From positions 31,612,201 through 31,676,200 of the forward strand of contig OX392527.1 in the NCBI GenBank assembly GCA_947623455.1: a stretch of 64,000 bases of DNA, given 5' to 3'. The stretch comes from Mimachlamys varia. Lineage: Eukaryota; Mollusca; Bivalvia; Pectinida; Pectinidae. Positions 45,656 to 54,911 of the stretch are shown one piece after another; within the stretch, counting starts at the first letter, position 1; each line of letters opens with the position of its first letter. The translations under genes and the position numbers were made by a program. The notes under the pieces were generated by a model that saw only the letters and a program-made list of their open reading frames with translations, was not told where the DNA came from and made no database searches.

Positions 45656-46210
45656 CTATTGAAATTCTTAACTGTATCCTAAAATATGTAATTAAAACCA
45701 AAAGATTTGTTGAATATGGAATATGATACATGTACCTGGCTACTCCATACATTTTGGCTTAATGCATCATACTTTATGTATGTATTATGGCTATAGATGA
45801 CATAAATTCTTTTATAAAGTAGCATAATTTCGTATAAGAGTGCATCTCTGTCTTGTTACCATAACATTAGTATACTTCCTGTTTATATCAAGCTCCTATA
45901 CACCCTATGTTTAAAACCTAATTGTGTATACATGTACATGTGCAAAATGTCTGTATTACTTTGCATCTATACTGCAACAACATCAGCTCCGGAATATCAA
46001 CTGTGTTTAGTTGGAGACCTAAACGTAACACATGGACTGTGCGGTCTCCAATCTGATAGTTTCATCACTTGTATACTATATATACATGTATGCAGTATAT
46101 ATATATATATATATATATATCAACATTATGCACTGATATCCTAATTATGATATTGTTATGGGACATCTTGTTATGGGACATCTTGTCAATAAAATTTGTT
46201 GAAATTGAAA
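43381..46210 (+). mobile_element. 5'-truncated non-LTR retrotransposon (LINE)
   Basis: LINE-derived coding sequence starts at about 43,381 in the linker between the endonuclease and reverse transcriptase regions (TIRPNDKSWM). It runs through the reverse transcriptase and C-terminal region to 45,655, followed by a ~550-bp 3' tail with (TA)n at about 46,097-46,120, a repeated TTATGGGACATCTTG, AATAAA at 46,188-46,193 and a TTGTTGAAATTGAAA end. The endonuclease part is missing, as expected of 5' truncation during target-primed insertion. The left boundary coincides with the end of satellite array 2. Confidence 0.88.
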
Positions 46211-46752
46211 TGCTATGAGTAACCATGAAAAGACTGCATCATATTCCACACGTAATTTAAAATTCTTTTAAAGACACGACATCACATATCTCTCTCTGGC
46301 GACAGACTGTTTTAGATATCTGCGTTCATTATATCACACAATACACCTCACAAGACAGCTGTTAGACCACCTATATTCAATTCCTATAATAACATCCTTT
46401 TGTACGCTATTTAAGACATATATATTTCACAAAACATAGTATTATTTTATCGAAGAAATATGAACGAAATGAGCGCACACACGAATGCTGCACCTTTAGA
46501 GTTTGAATTTCAGAATGCCAGCAGAGATCCTGACAGGAAGAGCAAGTCTGCTTTATCTGACTATATATAGGAGGCGACTGGTTTAGCACCCTCAACAGCA
46601 TAGGGGTTCTGTAAGTGTTTTTTGCTGAGGACAATGAAGTCAGCAGAATATTTTCACTGACCTATTCTAGCAATGGATGTTTTAGTAGATTTTACCTACT
46701 TCATTTTTTTAAACCAAATGCCCAGATTGGGAGGGGCGGTCATTGATTGCAC
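46211..46752. other. Intergenic
   Basis: No gene recognised. A 75-codon minus-strand frame at 46,407-46,634 has no known motif. Confidence 0.45.
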
Positions 46753-47430
46753 CTGAGTATGGGTTTCCACGTCACTTAACTAAGTATGTTTTCATCACTT
46801 AGTAAAATGATATTGAGTTTCCATTTCTCGTAACTAATTCTGTTTACATCGCTTACTGAGATCGGATTTCCAAGTTTACTTAACTAATTATGTTAACATC
46901 AGTTACTGGAATTTGGTTTCATTGTCACTTAACTAATTCAGTTTACATCACTTACCGAGATTGGGTTTCCACGTCACTTACTGAGATTGGGTTTCCACGT
47001 CACTTAACTAATTATGTTTACATAACTTACTGAGATTGGGTTTCCACGTCACTTAACTAATTCTGTTTTCATCACTTAGTAAACTGAGATTGAGTTTCCA
47101 TTTCTCGTAACTAATTCTGTTTACATCGCTTACTGAGATTGGGTTTACACGTTACCTAACTAATTATGTTAGCATCAGTTACTGAGATTTGGATTCCATG
47201 TCACTTATAACTAATTCTTTTTACATCACTTACTGAGATTGGGTTCCCACGTCACTTTATTAATTATGTTTACATCACTTATTGAGATTGGGTTTCCACG
47301 TCACTTAACTAATTTTGTTTACATCACTTATTGAGATTGGGTTTCCACGTCCCTTAGCTTATTCTGTTTACACCTCTTACTGAGATTGGGTTTCCACGTC
47401 ACTTAACTAATTCTGTTTACAACACTAACT
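46753..47430. repeat. 49-bp minisatellite, ~14 copies
   Basis: The unit is GAGATTGGGTTTCCACGTCA plus CTTAACTAATTCTGTTTACA plus TCACTTACT. Copies are well diverged (Tat/Tct, AGTTACTGGAATTTGG, CATTTCTCGTAACTAATTC), so this is an older array than the others. A ~245-bp block (46,800-46,950 and 47,090-47,240) repeats the order of the odd variants. Confidence 0.9.
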
Positions 47431-48229
47431 GTACTCCCATTTTCACTATTCATTGAATTCAAATTTATACCGCTATTGCTTTTTAGCGTTATTTACGGTT
47501 TTGTTTACATTAGGTTCCCTCCTTTTAAATGTGGAAAAGAATTTTCTATAAAACATCTTCTCATAATGATGATAAATTGTTTCACAATTGTATCCTTTTT
47601 AACGAGTTCAATAGATTCTGTGATGAAAACAAGACAGAAGGGATAAACTGTTTTTCATTAAACTAATCGCATATATTTTAACAGTAAGATGCATTACCAA
47701 ACAACGCAATTTCGTGTCTAAAGATCCTATTCCATTCATAAGTGCTTTCATTTGCTCACAAATATAAAAATAGATGTACAAATATAGCCTGCCACACACA
47801 AACAAGAGTATACATCACGCGTTTATTTGTAAAACTAGACACACGATTTAAATCAAATTATCAGGCAAGAGCAAGTCTTCCTTTTGTGTATCATTTTCAT
47901 CAGTAAAGCGTTAACGACAAAATGTCCGTATTTATAGATTATTGCATTAATCCAGGTTCCATCTCAATCTTCCCTTCTGCATTTTGCGTTGATTTATTAA
48001 CCTTGTAAAACAATATATCCGACTGGTGTTTCCCCTTTGATGAGTTAATGTCTTGGTAATCGCATTTTAATCGTCGTTTAGTACGATTCAGTTTGTTACG
48101 ATAGACCTATGTAAAGATATTATAAGATGTAAACTACCAATGACGCATATGTAGCGATCGTTATACAAAAACTGCGATCTAGCATATCACGAACGTGACG
48201 GGGAAATCGAAGTGTTTAGCTTTAGTATT
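47431..48229. other. Intergenic
   Basis: No supported feature. Confidence 0.45.
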
Positions 48230-48378
48230 TATCTGATATGAAGATGGACGTTTTGAAATATTTTCATATTAAAAGTATGTCTACTCGTTATGATTGAGAA
48301 TGCTGCCTTAGTTTGCACTTTGGGGACGTGACATTTGCTTAAATTTAAAGAATAAAACACTTCTAGATCAGTTTTAGA
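48230..48378 (+). repeat. Interspersed repeat family A, partial copy 5, ending in the first 72-bp direct repeat
   Basis: GATATGAAGATGGACGTTTT and GATTGAGAATGCTGCC are related to the left part of family A copy 3. The last 72 bp (48,307-48,378) are repeated at 48,851-48,922 with one mismatch (GTTTGCAC against GTTCGCAC). Confidence 0.55.
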
Positions 48379-48850
48379 TTTTTTTTTTTTTTTTTTAATA
48401 TATCAATGTTTTATTGTAGGGAAAGGAATTTTTTTTTTCATCAACAATAAACATGTACACATATAACGAATACATAAATGCATCACATACAGCCAGGATA
48501 CAGGTAGATATACACACACAGGCAAATTAATATATATAAACATATAATTCACACACATACATACACATACAGACATGCATGTGCACATATAAGTACACAT
48601 GGACATGCACTAATATTATGAACCATTACACAGGGGTTCATACATCCATGCACATACACATAAATCACACATGTACACATACATACCCTCACACACACAT
48701 ACATTAGCACAAACACACGTGCACACACACATGTACACCTGCATGCACACATACACACATACATGCATACACATGCATAGATGTCCATTAATTGCAGCAA
48801 TGCACATGCGCATGTATGCATAAATGCACACACATGCCCACACATAAGTA
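48379..48850 (-). mobile_element. Poly(T)-headed insert: probable retroposed transcript in minus orientation
   Basis: A 472-bp segment lies exactly between two 72-bp direct repeats. Its plus-strand left end is a run of about 17 T. Read on the minus strand, the insert ends CTACAATAAAACATTGATAT, then ATTA and poly(A), that is, a polyadenylation signal about 15 bases before a poly(A) tail. That is the signature of a reverse-transcribed polyadenylated RNA. The body is CA/TG-rich low-complexity sequence (many CACACATACA motifs), so the source transcript is unknown. Minus-strand frames of 67-98 codons rich in Cys, Met and Val come from the TG repeats. Confidence 0.6.
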
Positions 48851-48922
48851 CTTAGTTCGCACTTTGGGGACGTGACATTTGCTTAAATTTAAAGAATAAA
48901 ACACTTCTAGATCAGTTTTAGA
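48851..48922 (+). repeat. Second 72-bp direct repeat flanking the insert
   Basis: Matches 48,307-48,378 with one mismatch: CTTAGTTCGCACTTTGGGGA ... TTCTAGATCAGTTTTAGA. If it is a target-site duplication it is unusually long. Confidence 0.9.
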
Positions 48923-49401
48923 AGTTCATAAATATTATTGTGATACAGGCATTGAAAGGACACCGTTTGTAGCCTCTCTGTGGGTCTTTTGTAAGTCGAT
49001 ATTTGTAATCTGGTTTAGCACAACCATCCCATTGCAAGTAAGGTTCAAGAATTGTACCTGCTGCCCCTATTGCATGATTCGTAAAAGGAGATTAAATTTT
49101 GAATATATCTTTTCTCTTCTCTCTTTAAGTCTTTTCCTTTAATAATCTCTCCTTTGCCTTCGCCTCAACTTGGGGCTTACGTAAAAGCTTTCGCCCCTGT
49201 CAGAAAGGCTTTGTATTCTATATTCTCTTCTCGAAGCTTTCCAGGGTCTAAAAAAATGGTACTTCTACTATCTGCTTGACTGCTTGATTGTGGGAGAGGG
49301 AACGACCGATTCCCCCGTTGTCAGTATAACGTCACTGGTTGGGACGTTCTGCTGGGGGCCCTAGTCAGTATATGTCAATGTGGTAGACTATACGGTGGGC
49401 A
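48923..49401. other. Intergenic
   Basis: No gene recognised. The flank is richer in GC around 49,300. Confidence 0.45.
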
Positions 49402-52107
49402 TCATTTTCGCAAAATCGCAAGGAGGCTAACATGATCACACCACAGCCTGCCATATATACCCGAACTCAAGCCATACCATAGCCTGCCATAAACACCCCA
49501 ACTCAAAATATACCACAGCCTGCCATATATACCCGAACTCAAGCCATACCATAGCCTGCCATATACACCCGAACTCAAGCCATACCACAGTCTGCCATAT
49601 ATACCCCAACTCAAAATATAGCACAGTCTACCATATACACCCCAACTCAAAATATACCACAGTCTGCCATATACACCCCAACTCAAGCCATACCATAGCC
49701 TGTCATATACACCCCAACTCAAACCATACCATAGCCTGCCATATACACCCCAACTCAAGCCATACCATAGCCTGCCATAAACACCCCAACTCAAAACATA
49801 CCATAGCCTGCCATATATACCCGAACTCAAGCCATACCATAGCCTGTCATATACACCCCAACTCAAACCATACCATAGCCTGCCATATACACCCCAACTC
49901 AAACCATACCATAGCCTGCCATAAACACCCCAACTCAAAACATACCACAGTCTGCCATATATACCCGAACTCAAGCCATACCATAGCCTGCCATATACAC
50001 CCCAACTCAAAATATACCACAGTCTACCATATACACCCCAACTCAAAATATACCACAGCCTGCCATATACACCCCAACTCAAACCATACCATAGCCTGCC
50101 ATATACACCCCAACTCAAACCATACCATAGCCTGCCATAAACACCCGAACTCAAGCCATACCATAGCCTGCCATATACACCCCAACTCAAACCACACCAT
50201 AGCCTGCCATATACACCCCAACTCAAACCATACCATAGCCTGCCATAAACACCCCAACTCAAAACATACCACAGTCTGCCATATACACCCCAACTCAAAA
50301 TATACCACAGTCTACCATATACACCCCAACTCAAAATATACCACAGTCTACCATATACACCCCAACTCAAAATATACCACAGTCTTCCATATAAACCCGA
50401 ACTCAAACCATACCATAGCCTGCCATATATACCCGAACTCAAAACATACCACAGTCTGCCATATACACCCCAACTCAAAATATACCACAGTCTACCATAT
50501 ACACCCCAACTCAAAATATACCACAGTCTACCATATACACCCCAACTCAAAATATACCACAGTCTACCATATACACCCCAACTCAAAATATACCACAGTC
50601 TGCCATATAAACCCGAACTCAAACCATACCATAGCCTGCCATAAACACCCCAACTCAAAACATACCACAGTCTGCCATATACACCCCAACTCAAAATATA
50701 CCACAGTCTACCATATACACCCCAACTCAAAATATACCACAGTCTACCATATACACCCCAACTCAAAATATACCACAGCCTGCCATATACACCCCAACTC
50801 AAACCATACCATAGCCTGCCATATATACCCGAACTCAAGCCATACCATAGCCTGCCATATACACCCCAACTCAAACCATACCATAGCCTGCCATATATAC
50901 CCGAACTCAAGCCATACCATAGCCTGCCATATATACCCGAACTCAAGCCATACCATAGCCTGCCATATACACCCCAACTCAAACCACACCATAGCCTGCC
51001 ATATACACCCTTACTCAAACCATACCATAGCCTGCCATAAACACCCCAACTCAAAACATACCACAGTCTGCCATATACACCCCAACTCAAAATATACCAC
51101 AGTCTACCATATACACCCCAACTCAAAACATACCATAGCCTGCCATAAACACCCCAACTCAAAACATACCACAGTCTGCCATATACACCCCAACTCAAAA
51201 TATACCACAGTCTACCATATACACCCCAACTCAAAATATACCACAGTCTGCCATATAAACCCGAACTCAAACCATACCACAGCCTGCCATATAAACCCGA
51301 ACTCAAACAATACCACAGTCTGCCATATAAACCCGAACTCAAACAATACCACAGTCTGCCATATACACCCCAACTCAAAATATACCATAGCCTGCCATAT
51401 ACACCCCAACTCAAAATATACCACAGTCTACCATATACACCCAAACTCAAGCCATACCATAGCCTGCCATATATACCCGAACTCAAGCCATACCATAGCC
51501 TGCCATATACAACCCAACTCAAACCATACCATAGCCTGCCATATACACCCTTACTCAAACCACACCACAGCCTGCCATATACACCCCAACTTGAACCATA
51601 CCACAGCCTGCCATATACACCCCAACTCGAACCATACCACAGCCTGCCATATACAACCCAACTCGAACCATACCACAGCCTGTGATATAAACCCGAACTC
51701 AAACCATAAGACAGTCTACCATATAAACCCGAACTTAAACCATACCACAGCCTGCTATATACACTCCCACTCAAACCACACCACAGCCTGATATATACAC
51801 CCCAACTCAAACCATACCACAGCCTACCATATAAACCCGAACTCAAACCATACCACAGCCTGCCATATAAACCCGAACTCAAACCATACCACAGCCTGCG
51901 ATATAAACCCGAACTCAAACCATACCACAGCCTACCATATAAACCCGAACTCAAACCATACCACAGCCTACCATATACAGCCCAACTCAAACCATACCAC
52001 AGCCTGCCATATAAACCCGAACTCAAACCATACCACAGCCTACCATATACAGCCCAACTCAAACCATACCACAGCCTGCCATATACACCCGAACAAAACA
52101 CATACAC
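49402..52107 (-). CDS. Uninterrupted 901-codon frame over the 36-bp array (12-residue repeats), coding status uncertain
   Basis: Read on the minus strand, each 36-bp unit gives a 12-residue repeat YGRLWYGLSWGV, with I, V or C at the seventh position, S for W and L or I for the last V. About 74 units run from the ATG at 52,107 to a stop after a unique tail (CDHVSLLAILRK) with no stop and no frame change. The commonest nucleotide variants in the GRLW part (GGC/GGT, AGG/AGA, CTA/CTG) are all silent, and Trp codons, one step from a stop, stay intact. Against a gene: no signal peptide, no non-repeat domain, no evident promoter or splice context, and unit homogenisation alone can keep a frame open. 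If real it would be a Gly/Tyr/Trp/Leu-rich structural protein. I recognise no family. Confidence 0.25.
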   Translation of the reverse strand: MYVFCSGVYGRLWYGLSWAVYGRLWYGLSSGLYGRLWYGLSWAVYGRLWYGLSSGLYGRLWYGLSSGLYRRLWYGLSSGLYGRLWYGLSSGLYGRLWYGLSWGVYIRLWCGLSGSVYSRLWYGLSSGLYGRLSYGLSSGLYHRLWYGSSWVVYGRLWYGSSWGVYGRLWYGSSWGVYGRLWCGLSKGVYGRLWYGLSWVVYGRLWYGLSSGIYGRLWYGLSLGVYGRLWYILSWGVYGRLWYILSWGVYGRLWYCLSSGLYGRLWYCLSSGLYGRLWYGLSSGLYGRLWYILSWGVYGRLWYILSWGVYGRLWYVLSWGVYGRLWYVLSWGVYGRLWYILSWGVYGRLWYVLSWGVYGRLWYGLSKGVYGRLWCGLSWGVYGRLWYGLSSGIYGRLWYGLSSGIYGRLWYGLSWGVYGRLWYGLSSGIYGRLWYGLSWGVYGRLWYILSWGVYGRLWYILSWGVYGRLWYILSWGVYGRLWYVLSWGVYGRLWYGLSSGLYGRLWYILSWGVYGRLWYILSWGVYGRLWYILSWGVYGRLWYILSWGVYGRLWYVLSSGIYGRLWYGLSSGLYGRLWYILSWGVYGRLWYILSWGVYGRLWYILSWGVYGRLWYVLSWGVYGRLWYGLSWGVYGRLWCGLSWGVYGRLWYGLSSGVYGRLWYGLSWGVYGRLWYGLSWGVYGRLWYILSWGVYGRLWYILSWGVYGRLWYGLSSGIYGRLWYVLSWGVYGRLWYGLSWGVYGRLWYGLSWGVYDRLWYGLSSGIYGRLWYVLSWGVYGRLWYGLSWGVYGRLWYGLSWGVYDRLWYGLSWGVYGRLWYILSWGVYGRLCYILSWGIYGRLWYGLSSGVYGRLWYGLSSGIYGRLWYILSWGVYGRLWYGLSSGIYGRLWCDHVSLLAILRK
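49437..52095. repeat. 36-bp minisatellite, ~74 copies
   Basis: The plus-strand unit is AACTCAAACCATACCATAGC plus CTGCCATATACACCCC. Variants change AAACCATACCA to AAAATATACCA or AAAACATACCA, TAGCCTGCC to CAGTCTGCC, CAGTCTACC or CAGCCTACC, and ACACCCC to ATACCCG or AAACCCG. As far as I can see every unit is exactly 36 bp, unlike the other arrays. Blocks of the same variant order recur (for example 50,270-50,400 and 50,450-50,620), showing repeated block duplication. The right-hand end (51,550-52,095) is most diverged. Confidence 0.95.
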
Positions 52108-52499
52108 CGGATGGCCGCCTTTTAATGGCCTTGGGTGTTAAAACATTTTGTAGGACGTAACAAAAATAAAATTCAAACCAAACCTTCTCATAGCTCACAA
52201 TCGAGTTATAAAAATGGCGAACTTTAAATGTTCTATATAGAGCATAATGACTCAGGAAATGTCCTGTAAGAAGTAGCATGTATATATTGCATAACGGATG
52301 TGTGCATTTTATTTAATGTTTTGAATTTGAATATGCATTACATCTGTTTTCTCACATGGTAAAAATAATGCTAATAATGCACAAACAATTTTATACGTCA
52401 ATTCAAAATGATGTATGGCTTGTAGTTAGGTACATTCATCAGCTATCAAACATATGTAAAATAAAAAACAAATGAGAACCTTAAGTCGGGATGGCATAA
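52096..52499. other. Intergenic
   Basis: Flank of the 36-bp array with no supported gene. Confidence 0.45.
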
Positions 52500-52960
52500 C
52501 ATTCACAATTTTGATAAAGCGCCTAAAGACCATTCCATTGGTGAATAGTATTTGATTTCAGCATATCTGGCCCTGGCGAGGAATATTGTTGAAACTTAGC
52601 CACTTTGACCCCCTTTCAACCCAATTGCCCAATATCAAACCGTCGTGTTCTGGTTATTATTCCAACCAAGTTACAATTATTTCCAACTGAAAACGAACAA
52701 AATATATCCAAAAGTGTCATTTTCTTAAATAAACTGAAATTCAACCCCTCCCCAAGGTGGAACCTGAGTTTCACAAGGAACTTTTTAAAGACCTTTTTAT
52801 TTGTCAATAGTATTGATTCCAGTATATCTGGGTCTGGAGGACAAGATTTCTGATATTGTAACTATTTTACCCTTTTGGAACCTCCCTCAGGCCCCAAAGT
52901 GGTTAGGACCATGACTTAATTGTAATTCACAATTTTGGGGCATTTCTGGCTAGGGGAGAT
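52500..52960 (+). repeat. Degenerate interspersed repeat with two ~262-bp units
   Basis: TAAAGACC...GAATAGTATTTGATTTCAGC-ATATCTGG at about 52,524 is repeated about 262 bp later as TAAAGACC...CAATAGTATTGATTCCAGT-ATATCTGG. CCTCAGGCCCCAAAGTGG and AATTCACAATTTTGGGGC are parts of a repeat type I know from bivalves. The 82-codon frame at 52,605-52,853 lies in it and is not a gene. Confidence 0.5.
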
Positions 52961-54094
52961 TCCTGCCAAATCTCATTTAGATTTAGGGGTTTTTGTCTCA
53001 TGTGACCTAAAAATATTACAATAATGAAATTGTGCATCTAAGCCATGAGCAATCCGAAACATCGAATTTCCACCTCTTTCAATACAATAAAACCCATCTA
53101 AGTCCATGGTACATGTATATATATTGGGAATAAGCATACATTAACATATCTAATTAAACAACAAGAGCGTCGTCATGTTGAGAGATTATATACCTTGCAT
53201 TGTACATATACTTGGCATATACTAATATTGATTCATCAAATTCATTATATCAATTGATTAATGCTCAGGACATGCATGTTTATCTATGATATATCTTCCC
53301 CATACCAGTTAATCACTTGCTTTGATAGTCTCAATAACTGGCATGTCAAGCAAGTGATACTGCCAACTGGGCAAAATGCAAAAACAAAAGTACGAGGAAC
53401 ACTGATTTGTATAGTCTTTCTGACGTGTTAATCAACAATTTACACACCCTAGCATGCTTCCGTTCGCCGCCGACGTATAATACACTCACATGTTCTATAC
53501 ATACATGTACAACAGATCTGATGAGAGCCGAAAATAAATCATGTGGCAAATAGTATGGAGGAAAACAGTGGCTTAAGATCTGTAAATATGATTTTCGTTG
53601 AATATATAAAACTGGTATATTATTGAATATTGTATTCAATTTCGTTAAAAGAGCTATAACTAATGTTTTGTTAAACGACGTAGATTGCGGTGTATTTGAC
53701 ATGCGAGTCATACTTCACTGACGCTTCCATTCCTTTACATAAAACACCCCATGTTTTGACTGTCAATATCATGAATAATAGATTATATCATAGCCTCGTC
53801 GTCTGGATCGCCATGAATTCGTATGGCAATCACCAAAACTAGTAACATTGGTGATTTAAGACTTGCCCGTATGCTGGCGAACACATATCCGCATCATTTT
53901 ATTGACGATAATTTATTTGAGAGTTCACAGGTGATGTCACTCATAGAGAATTTTTATGCATAACTTGAAGATAATCTCCCATTTCACTTTTAATTATTAA
54001 TTACTATTAATCCACGCATCATTGAACAGACACCTAAAAAATACAATTGCCAATTGCCCAAAGCTGCTAAAAATCAGTAAAAAGTATGTATTGT
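52961..54094. other. Intergenic
   Basis: No supported gene. A 121-codon minus-strand frame at 53,346-53,711 has a hydrophobic end but no recognisable domain, and no splice context supports it. Confidence 0.4.
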
Positions 54095-54911
54095 TTAAAG
54101 AGGCAATTTAGTGAAGTTTGTTCGTATTGTTTTTTAAATCCCCAGATATTGTGTAAAATTGAAGATCTGTACTCTTTATGAACTACTCATACCGATATTT
54201 TGACAAAAGCCGATGTTTTCCGGGTTTTTTTTAAATTCTTAATTAAAAAAAATCCCCAATCGTCCAACAGAACCAATAATATGCATAGGAGACGTATGTT
54301 TACAAACATCTCTGAGCACATTGACCTTTTACGAGCATGCGCTGAACTGTCTCGTGAATGTAAATACATGGACATGACTTTCGAAGACAAGTGACGAGCT
54401 ATCAAGACTGATAGAGTAAGATTATCACACTTATCTTATTTCGTTTAAAGTATATTATGAATTACTGCATTCATTGCATTTTCCCCAACTTACCTCTATA
54501 GCTGAAATTCGTGACGAGTTTAGTTTTACGCAACACTAACCGTATCATACTAACCGTTTCGGGCTAATTTGAAATATAACAAAATAGTTTCTCTTGGGTT
54601 CTAATAGTCCCAACGCCTATCATAATTGTAAAGATCTAAAACATATTTCGTCAATTCAACGCCCATAGAAACAAGTATTTGTGAAATCATACATACATGT
54701 ACCATGTTACATTTGTTTACATGACATACATGCACACTCCACACGTTTCAATATTTTGACACAGGCTTTCCCCCAAAAAAACACTGACTACACTAGACAT
54801 TGACTACATATATACTATATATTTATCAAGTACGGATTATTTTGTCTGGAAGTAAATATTTCTTATTCTAGTTGAATTAAAAATCGCTGTTTGACTTAAT
54901 TGCCCCTTTAA
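54095..54911. mobile_element. 817-bp TTAA-flanked element with ~20-bp imperfect TIRs
   Basis: Left end: TTAA then AGAGGCAATTTAGTGAAG (54,095). Right end: the complement reads TTAA then AGGGGCAATTAAGTCAAAC (54,911). The arms match at 15 of the first 18 bases or so. The interior (including 64- and 72-codon frames on opposite strands at 54,187-54,405) has no transposase motif. It is the third element here with TTAA sites and an AGRGG start. Confidence 0.65.

Noticed and set aside
48403..48845. Cys/Met/Val-rich minus-strand frames of 67-98 codons
   Set aside because: Products of CA/TG low-complexity sequence in three overlapping frames.
53346..53711. 121-codon minus-strand frame
   Set aside because: No recognisable motif, no conserved neighbour and no transcript signals; length is possible by chance in AT-rich DNA.
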